Part shown: positions 38,706 to 46,731 of the stretch, in pieces
How positions within the stretch are numbered: the first letter of the stretch is position 1
How the letters are laid out: every line of letters starts with the position of its first letter
Source of the DNA: Nocardioides sp. WS12
GTDB taxonomy: Bacteria > Actinomycetota > Actinomycetes > Propionibacteriales > Nocardioidaceae
Direction of reading: 5' to 3'
Length of the DNA: 64,000 bases
Assembly (NCBI RefSeq): GCF_014108865.1
Contig: NZ_CP053928.1
Location: 1,860,001-1,924,000 of the forward strand
Notes under the pieces: model-generated
Seen by the model: the letters and a program-made list of their open reading frames with translations, nothing else
Database searches by the model: none
Told to the model about the DNA's origin: nothing
Position numbers and translations under genes: made by a program

Positions 38706-39923
38706 TCAGGTGTAGTTCGGGTTGTTGCCCGTCGGCATCGTGATGTTCGTGACCTTGCCCTCGCCGAGGAAGAACCGCACGCCGAGGCGGAGGAACTCGT
38801 CGAACAGCCAGTAGCCCTGCGGAGCGAACGGGAACCACATCGTCGCCTCGCGGAACGCGATGAACGGAGGCCACCCGGCCTTCACGAGGGGGTCGGTCAC
38901 CGGCTCCTTGGGAACCTCGAGCCAGTCGGCAATCTGCTCGCCGAGGCAGAAGCGCGTGAAGGAGTGCAGCATGGGCTTGGTCAGGCCGCCGTCGTACTTC
39001 GCGGCCAGGTTGAGCAGGATCTTCGCGAGGGCCACACCCTCGGTGGTCGGTGCGAGGATCGGGTCGAGGACCTGACGGGACTGGGCGTTGGCCCCACTCC
39101 AGTTGGCCGGGATGTACTCGTCGGCCACACCCAGCAGGTGCGCGGTGATCTGCCACAGGTGCAGGAATGCCGCAGAGTCCCCGGAGGGCATGGGCACACC
39201 CCACGCGGTGAGCTTGTTGAACGAGAAGGTGGCCAGGCTGTGCCAGGTCACCATGATGTCGGCCTGGCTGATCGGCTTGGCCTCATCGGCTGACGCGTGC
39301 CAGTGGCTCGACTTCGGAAGCAGGTGGCGCACAGCGGCGTGGGTGAGCCGGGTCTTCAAGCATGTGACCACCATCTGGCCGCCAGGGCCGAAGGCGTCGC
39401 GGACGCCGATGTCGTAGCCGAGCTTGGCGGTCTTGTCGATGCGGTCCTTCATCTCGGCACCGCCGGCGGAGTAGTAGACCGCCTTGGCCTCGCGAGGGAT
39501 GACGCAGCTCATCATTCCGCTGCCGAGCCCGTACAGCACGCCGAGGTAGAGGCCGCGCTTCTCGTAGAACGAGAACGCGCGCGACAACTTGGCCTGGTCG
39601 GTCCAAGCGGGCAGTTGGCGGGCCTTCTCGAGGAAGATCCGTACGTCGGCGGGCAGGCCTGCGGGGAGTGCCTGACCGTTGTGGGTCCATGCGGCCAGGA
39701 GTTCGTTGACCAGGTCGACCTCTCCCCGCTCGAAGAGCGCGGCGACGAGGGAGTCGGCTTCGTCGTCCCAGACCTGGCGCGGATCCAGGCCGGTCCCGGT
39801 GCCGATGACCGACGACGTCGGTGACCATGTCCACGCCGCAGCCGGCATCACGATTCCGAAGGCCCCTGCGGCTCCGAGCGCGCTGCTGCCGCGCAACAGA
39901 CTCCGCCTGCTGAATCCCTGCAT
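38706..39923 (-). CDS. lcp: Latex clearing protein (rubber oxygenase), Tat-exported
   Basis: A 405-residue secreted b-type-cytochrome dioxygenase (DUF2236/MpaB fold) that cleaves cis-1,4-polyisoprene to oligo-isoprenoid keto-aldehydes. The Tat signal is MQGFSRRSLLRGSSALG. Arg161, Lys164, Thr165 (RIDKT) and His195 (RLTHAAVRH) have the same spacing as Arg164, Lys167, Thr168 and the haem-ligand His198 of Streptomyces K30 Lcp, and length is close to that enzyme (about 400). ATG at 39923 has AAGGAG 7 bases upstream; an in-frame extension is rejected. It is divergent from a TetR regulator, as in known lcp loci. Other MpaB-type oxidases are the alternative. Confidence 0.85.
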   Translation of the reverse strand: MQGFSRRSLLRGSSALGAAGAFGIVMPAAAWTWSPTSSVIGTGTGLDPRQVWDDEADSLVAALFERGEVDLVNELLAAWTHNGQALPAGLPADVRIFLEKARQLPAWTDQAKLSRAFSFYEKRGLYLGVLYGLGSGMMSCVIPREAKAVYYSAGGAEMKDRIDKTAKLGYDIGVRDAFGPGGQMVVTCLKTRLTHAAVRHLLPKSSHWHASADEAKPISQADIMVTWHSLATFSFNKLTAWGVPMPSGDSAAFLHLWQITAHLLGVADEYIPANWSGANAQSRQVLDPILAPTTEGVALAKILLNLAAKYDGGLTKPMLHSFTRFCLGEQIADWLEVPKEPVTDPLVKAGWPPFIAFREATMWFPFAPQGYWLFDEFLRLGVRFFLGEGKVTNITMPTGNNPNYT

Positions 39924-39951
39924 CGGACACTCCTTGGTCGGCATTGGTACG

Positions 39952-39980
39952 GTGATACGCGTTGAGTATCTATGTATCAC
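39952..39980. promoter_or_regulatory. Candidate operator between lcp and its TetR regulator
   Basis: GTGATAC (39952-39958) and GTATCAC (39974-39980) form a perfect inverted repeat over 15 bases. GATAC (39954-39958) and GTATC (39966-39970) form a tighter one. It lies midway between the divergent starts at 39923 and 40001. Confidence 0.6.
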
Positions 39981-40000
39981 GGATCAAGGGAGCTGAACCA

Positions 40001-40645
40001 GTGGCTGATGCGGTCGGATCACTGCTCGAACGTGCCTTCGCCGACATGGCCGCATCGCTGGCCGCCGACGAAGCGAACGCCGACCTGCTGGACGCGGCGT
40101 CCGATCTCTTCTCCCGCCACGGCATCCAGCGGACCACGATGGACGACGTCGCGCGCCGTGCCGGGCTCTCGCGGATCACCGTCTACCGCCGGATCAGCTC
40201 CAAGGAGGCGCTGGTCGAACAGGTCGTGCTGCGCGAGTTCCGCCGCTACCTCGACCAGTTCCGCGTCGACATCGCTTCCGCCGATACGGTCGAGGACCGC
40301 GTCGTGCTCGGCTTCATCAGCTCGCTGCGTTCGATCAGGAGCAATGCCCTGATCGGTGGATTGATGGTGGCCGAACCTCAGGCCCTCGTACCTCTGCTGG
40401 AGACCACGGGACGCACTCTCGCGACGGTTGCGCAGTTCGTCGCGGGCCAGTTGCGCCGGGAGCAGGGAGCCGGCCAGATCGGCGCGGATGTCGACGTCGA
40501 CTTGGTGGCCGAGGTCATGGTGCGGCTCACGACATCGTTCCTGATGACGCCGAGTGCGTTGGTCGACCTCGAGGACGATCGGCAGCTCGGTGACATCGCC
40601 CGCCGATTCCTGGTGCCGATGCTGGGGATCAACCGTCTAGGTTGA
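40001..40645 (+). CDS. TetR family regulator (LcpR-like)
   Basis: A 214-residue regulator. The HTH lies at about residues 25-75 (ASDLFSRHGIQRTTMDDVAR, then GLSRITVYRRISSKEALVEQ) and the C-terminal ligand domain fills the rest. GTG at 40001 is preferred because AAGGGAG sits 8 bases upstream; an in-frame TTG at 39962 would place the N-terminus across the operator. By its divergent position it probably represses lcp, as LcpR-type TetR proteins do in Gordonia and Streptomyces. The crotonase gene follows after 4 bases. Confidence 0.88.
   Translation: MADAVGSLLERAFADMAASLAADEANADLLDAASDLFSRHGIQRTTMDDVARRAGLSRITVYRRISSKEALVEQVVLREFRRYLDQFRVDIASADTVEDRVVLGFISSLRSIRSNALIGGLMVAEPQALVPLLETTGRTLATVAQFVAGQLRREQGAGQIGADVDVDLVAEVMVRLTTSFLMTPSALVDLEDDRQLGDIARRFLVPMLGINRLG
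40638..40643 (+). promoter_or_regulatory. -10 element TAGGTT of the crotonase gene
   Basis: TAGGTT overlaps the end of the TetR gene and lies 6 bases before the GTG at 40650, so the crotonase may have its own leaderless transcript in addition to read-through. Confidence 0.45.
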
Positions 40646-40649
40646 CGGG

Positions 40650-41420
40650 GTGACCGAGTCGGACAACGCACTGGCCGTCCAGACGCTCCGCGTCGAGCGG
40701 ACCCTCGTGATCGGCCTGAACCGGCCCGACAAGCGCAATGCGATCAACGCTGAACTGACGCAGGGCCTCGACGAGGCGCTCAACCTGCTCGATGACGACG
40801 ACGACTTGTGGTGCGGCGTCCTCACCGGAGGACCGGCGGTCTTCTGCGCCGGTGCTGACCTGGCGGAGGGTCCGGGGGAGCCGACCGATCGTGGTGGCTA
40901 CGCCGGACTCACCTCGCGGGAGCGCACCAAGCCGCTGATCGCTGCCGTCGAGGGGTACGCCCTGGGTGGCGGGTTCGAACTGGTGTTGAGCTGCGACCTC
41001 GTCGTGGCCTCGCGTACGGCGACGTTCGGGTTCCCCGAGGTCAAGCGCGGACTGCTGGCCGACTTCGGTGGCGTCTTCCGCGCGCCGCGGTTGCTGCCGC
41101 CGAACGTCGCGCTCGAGATGCTGCTCACGGGGGAGTCCCTCGACGCCGAGCGCGCCGAGCGGCTGGGGTTCGTGAACCGGCTGGTCGAACCGGGGTTGGC
41201 GTTCGACATTGCGCTGGGACTCGCCGCGACGATCTGCGGCAACGCACCGCTGGCCGCTCGGGAAGCACTGACGTTGGCCCGCCGGGAGATCCACGGGGAC
41301 GAAGCGGCGGCCTGGGAGGCCAGCCATGCCGCGCTGGCGCGGCTGCTGGCGTCGAACGACGTGGCGGAGGGCGTTGCTGCCTTCTTCGAGCGGCGCGAGC
41401 CGCGGTGGACCGGCCGCTGA
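40650..41420 (+). CDS. Enoyl-CoA hydratase/isomerase family protein (crotonase)
   Basis: A 256-residue crotonase. The oxyanion-hole segments are PAVFCAGADLAEG and EGYALGGGFELVLSCDLVVA. In enoyl-CoA hydratases two Glu catalyse hydration; here the second position falls in FPEVKRGLLADFGGVF, where the first Glu position is also present (GFELVLS), so a hydratase is plausible. It could act in beta-oxidation of isoprenoid acids made after rubber cleavage, an inference from position behind lcpR. Confidence 0.88.
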   Translation: MTESDNALAVQTLRVERTLVIGLNRPDKRNAINAELTQGLDEALNLLDDDDDLWCGVLTGGPAVFCAGADLAEGPGEPTDRGGYAGLTSRERTKPLIAAVEGYALGGGFELVLSCDLVVASRTATFGFPEVKRGLLADFGGVFRAPRLLPPNVALEMLLTGESLDAERAERLGFVNRLVEPGLAFDIALGLAATICGNAPLAAREALTLARREIHGDEAAAWEASHAALARLLASNDVAEGVAAFFERREPRWTGR

Positions 41421-41467
41421 CGAACGCGGAATGTTGATGCAACCGTCGGGACACCGGCGGCGGTGGC

Positions 41468-42421
41468 TCAGGAGGCGATGTCCGGCGTGGTGTCGCTGTC
41501 CGAACGGGCCGCGATCCGGGCGCGATTCTCTGCGCGGCGCTCCACGAAGCGGGACGCCTGGGCGTCGAGGCCTTCGAGGAACGTCGCGAGTTCAATGCGG
41601 GCCTGTTCGCCGACCGCGCTGAAGTTGGTGCGGTCGAAGATGTCCCAGTGCCGCAGGATCGGCATGATCACGTCGTCGTGGTGCAATCTCAAGTCGTAGA
41701 TGCCGGCCTTGGCGATGATCATCGAGTTGCGGCGAAAACCGGCCATGGTGGCGCCCGGCATCTCGAATCCGATGACCTCGTCGGCGATCGCACGCATGGT
41801 TTCGTCGGGGGCGAGCTCCAACGCGGCCCCCACGATGTTGCGGTAGAAGACCATGTGCAGGTTCTCGTCCTTGGAGATCCGGGCGAGCATCCGGTCCGCA
41901 ACGGGGTCGTTGGTGACCTTGCCGGTGTTGCGGTGCGAGACGCGGGTGGCGAGCTCCTGGAAGGACACGTAGGTGACCGCTTCCAGCGGCGTCTTGTCCC
42001 CTGAGTCGTAGCCGGACGTCATGTAGTCGATCCGGGCGCGCTCGAGCTCGACCGGGTCCACCCCGCGGGTCACGACCAGGTAGTCGCGCATGGCAATGCC
42101 GTGGCGATTCTCTTCGGCGGTCCAGCGGCCGACCCAGGTGCCCCAGGCGCCGTCGCGACCGAACCGGGTGGCGATCTCACGGTGGTACGACGGCAGGTTG
42201 TCCTCGGTCAGCAGGTTGGTGATCATCGCTGCCTTGGCGGTTTCGGAGAGCCGTGACTGTTCGGGCGACCAGTCCTCGCCACCCAGGAATGCGAAGTCGC
42301 GGCCCTGGCTCCACGGGACGTAGTCGTGGGGGTGCCACTCCTGCGCCATACCGAGGTGGCGGTCGAGATTCTCCGCAACGACCGGCTCCAGGGCCTCCAG
42401 CAAATGGTTTGCAGTACTCAC
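41468..42421 (-). CDS. Acyl-ACP desaturase family protein
   Basis: A 317-residue di-iron desaturase of the plant-type soluble family (FA_desaturase_2; mycobacterial DesA relatives). The iron-binding motifs are the two ExxH pairs RWTAEENRHGIAMRD and SKDENLHMVFYRN; the early Glu is in LLTEDNLPSYH. It introduces a double bond into acyl chains bound to ACP. Start is the GTG at 42421 because GAGGGAG then has 5-base spacing; a GTG 6 bases earlier overlaps that site. Divergent from the metalloprotease gene across a tandem repeat. Confidence 0.9.
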   Translation of the reverse strand: MSTANHLLEALEPVVAENLDRHLGMAQEWHPHDYVPWSQGRDFAFLGGEDWSPEQSRLSETAKAAMITNLLTEDNLPSYHREIATRFGRDGAWGTWVGRWTAEENRHGIAMRDYLVVTRGVDPVELERARIDYMTSGYDSGDKTPLEAVTYVSFQELATRVSHRNTGKVTNDPVADRMLARISKDENLHMVFYRNIVGAALELAPDETMRAIADEVIGFEMPGATMAGFRRNSMIIAKAGIYDLRLHHDDVIMPILRHWDIFDRTNFSAVGEQARIELATFLEGLDAQASRFVERRAENRARIAARSDSDTTPDIAS

Positions 42422-42471
42422 GAGCACTCCCTCATTCGTCTGTCAGTGAGCCTACGCCTCTGGTCCAGGCG

Positions 42472-42566
42472 CACCTCGATGAAGAAACCCACGCACCTCG
42501 ATGAAGAAACCCACGCACCTCGATGAAGAAACCCACGCACTTCGTGTGAGAAACCCACGCACCTCG
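42472..42566. repeat. 22-bp tandem repeat, three exact units plus degenerate ones
   Basis: Units beginning CACCTCGATGAAG and ending AAACCCACG start at 42472, 42494 and 42516 and are identical. A fourth at 42538 differs only in its middle (CACTTCGTGTGAG) and a partial fifth begins at 42560. Each unit keeps the AAACCCACGCAC junction. The array lies in the 179-base gap between divergent genes. Confidence 0.95.
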
Positions 42567-42600
42567 CGCGTGACTGGGGGCTGGGTGACAGGCTGGACGC

Positions 42601-43353
42601 ATGCGAGAGCGCTGGCGATCGGGACTGGTCCTGCTCCTCAGCGCCGTCCTGCTGGCCGGCATCGTCCTGTTCGCACCCGGCAGTGAGAACAGCGCCTTCC
42701 GCCGGTTGATCGGAATCGGCGACGACCCACTCGGTACGCCCGCCGACGTCCCCGCGGGTGGGGTGTACGCGTTCCTGGAGCACCAGCGCGGCAACCCGGA
42801 CGACCCGGTTGCGTGGGATCCGTGCAAGGAGATCCACTTCGAGGTCAACACCGACGGTGCGCCCGACGGCGCTGAGGACACGGTCGACTTCGTGCGCGAA
42901 GCGGTTGCGGTCGTCGCCGAGGTCACCGGCCTCCGTTTCGTGTACGACGGCACCACCGATCGCCGACCGAAGTGGGACGGCGCGTTCGTGCCCCTCGGCG
43001 GCCGACGTGAGCCGGTCCTCATCTCCTGGGCCACGGCGTCGGAGGTCGATGAACTCAAGGGCAACGTCGCCGGACTCGGCGGGGCCGCTGCCCGCGAAGG
43101 TGTCGACGGTCGGCTGCGTTTCATCACGGGCGGTGTCACGCTCGACAGCGCATCGTTCGACGACCTCGAGGACGAGCGCGACGGCGAAGAGTTCCAGCGC
43201 GCGATCCTGTTGCACGAGCTCGGCCACCTGGTCGGCCTGGACCACGTCGACTCCCCGGCGGAGTTGATGTTCGCGGACAACATCGGCCAGCGCGACTTCG
43301 GTCGCGGTGACCTCAACGGACTGGTCCGGCTCGGCGAGGGCCGCTGCAGCTGA
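42601..43353 (+). CDS. Matrixin-type metalloprotease (HELGHLVGLDH)
   Basis: A 250-residue protein with an N-terminal signal/anchor (GLVLLLSAVLLAGIVLF) and a C-terminal zinc site HELGHLVGLDHVDSPAELMF, an M10-like metzincin with the Met-turn methionine in ELMF. Two cysteines (DPCKEIHF, EGRCS) may pair. ATG at 42601, with CAGGCT 7-8 bases upstream resembling the leaderless -10 pattern. Substrate unknown. Confidence 0.83.
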   Translation: MRERWRSGLVLLLSAVLLAGIVLFAPGSENSAFRRLIGIGDDPLGTPADVPAGGVYAFLEHQRGNPDDPVAWDPCKEIHFEVNTDGAPDGAEDTVDFVREAVAVVAEVTGLRFVYDGTTDRRPKWDGAFVPLGGRREPVLISWATASEVDELKGNVAGLGGAAAREGVDGRLRFITGGVTLDSASFDDLEDERDGEEFQRAILLHELGHLVGLDHVDSPAELMFADNIGQRDFGRGDLNGLVRLGEGRCS

Positions 43354-43397
43354 CGAGGGTCGGGGATTTCGTCGGCCGGTGGGAGCAGAATCAGGCC

Positions 43398-44288
43398 ATG
43401 GACCTCGAGCCGGAGAAGCCGCAACCGTCGAAGTTCTACGACGGGGGCCTGCCCCCGGGCGAGCCGCGCCCTGACCTGCCGGTGAAGGTGATGCTCGAGC
43501 GGATCGAGAAGCCGTCGGGGCGCAAGCAGCGGGAGTCCTTCCTGCTGCTGCGCCGGATCGCGTACCGCGATGACGTGTACGGCGAGATCCTGGTGCCGGC
43601 CGACCCCGCCACCTTCGAGACCGACTTCACGTCGGTGCCGACGCTGTTCACCTGGCTGGTCCCGAAGACCGGCGCGCACCTGCCCGCGGCGCTGATCCAC
43701 GACGGCATGGTCGGCGCGCACGACTACGTCGCCACCGGCTATCCGCCGGGACAGGATCCGATCGACCGGGTCGCAGCGGACGCGATCTTCCGCCGCGCCA
43801 TGCGCGACAGCATGATCGGCCCGATTCGCCAGTGGCTCGTGTGGTCGGCCGTCACCCTCGGCACCATCTGGGGTGGATCGACCGCGTGGAGCACGACCCG
43901 CCACTGGCGCTACCGGATCGCCGCCCTCGCCTCGATCCTCGTCGTCGTCGCACTCGGCGTGATCGCCACGCTCGACCTGTTCGACGTCGTGGCCTGGCTC
44001 CCCTGGATGGGGGAGGGGCGGTCGTTCGCTGTCGAGTTGGTCGGCGGACTGGCGGGGGCGGTCGTCGTACCGCTCCTGTTGGGGCTGACCTGGGGGCGAT
44101 TCGCCGTCGCCGGGGTGGTCAGTTGTGTCGCGCTGGCGGTCCTCCTGCACGTCACCGTGCTGCTCGGACTGATCAGCGTCGCCTACCTCGGCGCGGAGTG
44201 GGTCGCGCGCCGCAAACCGGTCGCGATGATCGTGCTCGCCGGGGTTGTGATCGCAGCCCACCTGGTGCTGGTGCTTTTGTTCCTGTGA
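43398..44288 (+). CDS. DUF1353 domain fused to membrane helices
   Basis: A 296-residue protein. Residues about 60-145 hold a DUF1353 domain (FETDFTSVPTLFTWLVP, LPAALIHDGMVGAHDY); residues 150-296 are four or five membrane helices (ASILVVVALGVIATLDLF, VIAAHLVLVLLFL). DUF1353 is best known from phage and secretion-associated proteins; no phage neighbours are present. Function unknown. CAGAAT lies 6 bases before the ATG. Confidence 0.75.
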   Translation: MDLEPEKPQPSKFYDGGLPPGEPRPDLPVKVMLERIEKPSGRKQRESFLLLRRIAYRDDVYGEILVPADPATFETDFTSVPTLFTWLVPKTGAHLPAALIHDGMVGAHDYVATGYPPGQDPIDRVAADAIFRRAMRDSMIGPIRQWLVWSAVTLGTIWGGSTAWSTTRHWRYRIAALASILVVVALGVIATLDLFDVVAWLPWMGEGRSFAVELVGGLAGAVVVPLLLGLTWGRFAVAGVVSCVALAVLLHVTVLLGLISVAYLGAEWVARRKPVAMIVLAGVVIAAHLVLVLLFL

Positions 44289-44314
44289 ACGTTCCTTCGC
44301 TTCCGGAACGGCAG

Positions 44315-44320
44315 TAGATT
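44315..44320 (+). promoter_or_regulatory. -10 element TAGATT of the aldehyde dehydrogenase gene
   Basis: TAGATT lies 6 bases before the GTG at 44327. An inverted repeat GTTCC/GGAAC (about 44290-44309) sits just upstream and could be an operator. Confidence 0.5.
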
Positions 44321-44326
44321 CACAGG

Positions 44327-45823
44327 GTGACCAGCATCGAAACCGCTCCCGCAGAGACCTCCGCGGCGACCTTCACGTCGCTCAACCCCGCCAACGGTGA
44401 GGTCGTCGGTACCCACCCCATCCACGACGCCGCGCACGTGCAGGCAACCGTGGCGAGTGTCCGCAAGGAAGCCGAGCGGTGGCGTGCGCTGGGATTCGAC
44501 GGTCGCAAGAAGGCCCTCGCCGCCTGGCGCAAGGTGATCGCCCACCGCCTCGACGAGCTCGCGTCCCTGATGTCCCGTGAAAATGGCAAGCCGCACGGTG
44601 ACGCGCTCCTCGAGGCGTCGCTCGCGATCGACCACCTCGCGTGGGCCGGCAGTCATGCCGAGAAGGTGCTCAAGCGCCGGATGGTGTCGCCGGGCCTGCT
44701 GATGGTCAATCAGGCCGCCACGATCGAGTACCGCCCCCTGGGCGTCATCGGCGTCATCGGTCCGTGGAACTACCCCGTCTTCACCCCGATGGGTTCCATC
44801 GCCTACGCGCTCGCCGCAGGCAACGGGGTGGTCTTCAAGCCCTCCGAGTTCACTCCCGGGATCGGCGAATGGCTCGCCGCGACCTTCAAGGAGGCCGTCG
44901 GCCACGGCGTCTTCCAGGTCGTGACCGGGTACGGCGAAACGGGTGCTGCGCTGACGACGTCCGGCGTCGACAAGGTGGCCTTCACCGGATCGACCGCCAC
45001 GGGCAAGCGGGTGATGGCCGCCGCGGCCGCGACCCTGACGCCCGTCGTGATCGAGGCCGGCGGCAAGGACGCCATGATCGTCGACGCGGACGCCGACATC
45101 GCCGAGGCCGTCGACTCCGCCCTGTGGGGTGCATGCGGCAACGCGGGCCAGACCTGCGCCGGCGTCGAGCGGGTCTACGTCCACGACCGCGTCTACGACA
45201 CCTTCCTCGAGCAGCTGGTCACGGCCGCCGAGAAGGTCAAGGCGGAGCCGGGCGGCCAGCTCGGGCCGATCACGATGCCGTCCCAGGTCGAGATCATCCG
45301 GCGCCACATCGACGACGCCATCGCGCGCGGTGGCCGGGCTGTCGTCGGCGGACCGGTGCCCGAGGGTGCCCGCTACGTGCAGCCGACCGTTCTCGTCGAC
45401 GTCCCCGAGGACTCCGCGGCCATCCAGGAGGAGACGTTCGGCCCGACCGTGACGGTCACGCGGGTCAAGAACATGGACGAGGCGATCCGGCTGGCCAACG
45501 GCACCCCGTTCGCTCTCGGGTCGACCGTGTTCGCCAAGGACAAGGGCATGGAGATCGCCGAGCAGCTCCGCGCCGGCATGACCGCCATCAACAGCGTGAT
45601 CTCCTTCGCCGGCATCCCGACCCTGCCGTTCGGCGGCGTCGGCCAGTCGGGCTTCGGCCGCATTCACGGCGCCGACGGGCTGCGCGAGTTCACCTATCCG
45701 CACGCGATCGCGCGTCAGCGGTTCCGCCCGGCGATCGAGTTGACGTCGTTCCGTCGTACCGACAAGGCGGAGCAGCAGTTGGTCAAGGTGATCAAGGGGC
45801 TCTACGGGCGCGGGAAGAAGTAG
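44327..45823 (+). CDS. NAD(P)-dependent aldehyde dehydrogenase family protein
   Basis: A 498-residue aldehyde dehydrogenase. Catalytic Cys277 lies in GNAGQTCAGVERVYV and the general-base Glu243 in VIEAGGKD; the oxyanion Asn is in IGPWNYPVF and the Rossmann motif is FTGSTATGKRV. It resembles succinate-semialdehyde and long-chain aldehyde dehydrogenases; the VIEAGGKD variant is less common than ELGGK. Substrate is unsettled. It could oxidise aldehyde ends of Lcp products or succinate semialdehyde. Its 3' end overlaps the convergent DMT transporter by 32 bp. Confidence 0.9.
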   Translation: MTSIETAPAETSAATFTSLNPANGEVVGTHPIHDAAHVQATVASVRKEAERWRALGFDGRKKALAAWRKVIAHRLDELASLMSRENGKPHGDALLEASLAIDHLAWAGSHAEKVLKRRMVSPGLLMVNQAATIEYRPLGVIGVIGPWNYPVFTPMGSIAYALAAGNGVVFKPSEFTPGIGEWLAATFKEAVGHGVFQVVTGYGETGAALTTSGVDKVAFTGSTATGKRVMAAAAATLTPVVIEAGGKDAMIVDADADIAEAVDSALWGACGNAGQTCAGVERVYVHDRVYDTFLEQLVTAAEKVKAEPGGQLGPITMPSQVEIIRRHIDDAIARGGRAVVGGPVPEGARYVQPTVLVDVPEDSAAIQEETFGPTVTVTRVKNMDEAIRLANGTPFALGSTVFAKDKGMEIAEQLRAGMTAINSVISFAGIPTLPFGGVGQSGFGRIHGADGLREFTYPHAIARQRFRPAIELTSFRRTDKAEQQLVKVIKGLYGRGKK

Positions 45824-46715
45824 CGCCCCGCGCGAGCAGGATCACCGCGAGGCCACCGACGAAGGTGAGCCAGGTGATCTGCTCGGCGAGCAGGAGTCCC
45901 GCCCACGCGATGCTCAGCACCGGCTGGATCAACTGGACCTGGCTGACCTGTGCCATCGGGCCGATGGCCAGGCCGTGGTACCAGGCGAAGAAGCCGAGAT
46001 ACATGCTGATCACCGACAGGTAGGCGAAGCACGCCCACACGCCGATCGATCCGCTCGGCGGCTGTTGGGCGACGCTGACCCCGGTCAGCACGGCCATCGC
46101 GGGGAGCGCGACCACCAGGCCCCACGAGATGGTCTGCCACGGGCCGAGTTCCTTGGTGAGCAGGGCGCCCTCGGCGTACCCCGCGGCGCAGACGAAGACG
46201 CCGATGAAGAGCAGGACGTCGGCGCGCTGGAGGTGGCTGATTCCACCGCCCTGAGCGACCGCGAAGGCGATCGCCGCGGCGGCACCGAGCGCAGAGAAGA
46301 TCCAGAACGCGCGCACGGGGCGTTCTCCGGTCCGGAGCACGGCGATCACGGCGGTTGCGGCAGGCAGCAGGGCGATGACCACCGCACCGTGCGCGGCCGG
46401 CACCTCGGTCAGGGCGTAGGACGTCAGCAGCGGGAAGCCCGCGACGACGCCACCCGCGACGACGAGCAGTTGGAGCCACTGGCGTCCGCGGGGGAGCGCC
46501 TGCCGCGTGACGGTGAGGACGGTGGCAGCCAGGAGTGCGGCGACCACTGCGCGGCCGGCGCCGATGAACAGCGGCGAGAGGCCTTCGAGGGCGATCCGCG
46601 TGAGCGGAAGCGTGAAGGAGAAGGCGAGGACGCCCAGGAATCCCCAACCGAGACCGGCCGGAGATGCCGATAGCACCTTGCGCTGCGAGACGATAGCGCT
46701 ACTCTGTACTGACAT
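45792..46715 (-). CDS. EamA/DMT family transporter
   Basis: A protein of about 307 residues with ten membrane helices in two EamA repeats (GWGFLGVLAFSFTLPLTRIA; the second from ADVLLFIGVFVCAAGYAEGA). Family members export amino acids or metabolites. The ATG at 46715 (MSVQSSAIVSQRK) is favoured; it overlaps the ATG of the divergent MocR gene by two bases. An ATG at 46751 is possible but would lie within the MocR coding region. Regulation by the neighbouring MocR protein is likely. Confidence 0.87.
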   Translation of the reverse strand: MSVQSSAIVSQRKVLSASPAGLGWGFLGVLAFSFTLPLTRIALEGLSPLFIGAGRAVVAALLAATVLTVTRQALPRGRQWLQLLVVAGGVVAGFPLLTSYALTEVPAAHGAVVIALLPAATAVIAVLRTGERPVRAFWIFSALGAAAAIAFAVAQGGGISHLQRADVLLFIGVFVCAAGYAEGALLTKELGPWQTISWGLVVALPAMAVLTGVSVAQQPPSGSIGVWACFAYLSVISMYLGFFAWYHGLAIGPMAQVSQVQLIQPVLSIAWAGLLLAEQITWLTFVGGLAVILLARGATSSRARRAP

Positions 46716-46731
46716 GAATGACGATAGCACC
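46669..46731. promoter_or_regulatory. Three GATAGC boxes around the divergent EamA/MocR starts
   Basis: GATAGCACC (46669-46677), GATAGCGCT (46692-46700) and GATAGCACC (46723-46731) are same-direction repeats flanking both start codons. MocR-type regulators such as GabR and PdxR bind direct repeats, so these are candidate binding sites. Confidence 0.5.
46700..46705 (+). promoter_or_regulatory. -10 element TACTCT of the MocR gene
   Basis: TACTCT lies 8 bases before the ATG at 46714, with TTGCGC 16 bases upstream (46678-46683) as a -35, giving a leaderless transcript. Confidence 0.5.

Noticed and set aside
39924..39980. N-terminal extension of Lcp
   Set aside because: It would put residues before the Tat signal, whose twin arginine should be close to the N-terminus, and AAGGAG precedes the ATG at 39923.
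42472..42566. CRISPR array
   Set aside because: Units are contiguous with no spacers and no cas genes are nearby.
42432..44261. A 609-codon minus-strand frame crossing the tandem repeat
   Set aside because: Low-complexity shadow of the metalloprotease and DUF1353 genes; the 22-bp repeat shifts frame each unit and cannot be a protein repeat.
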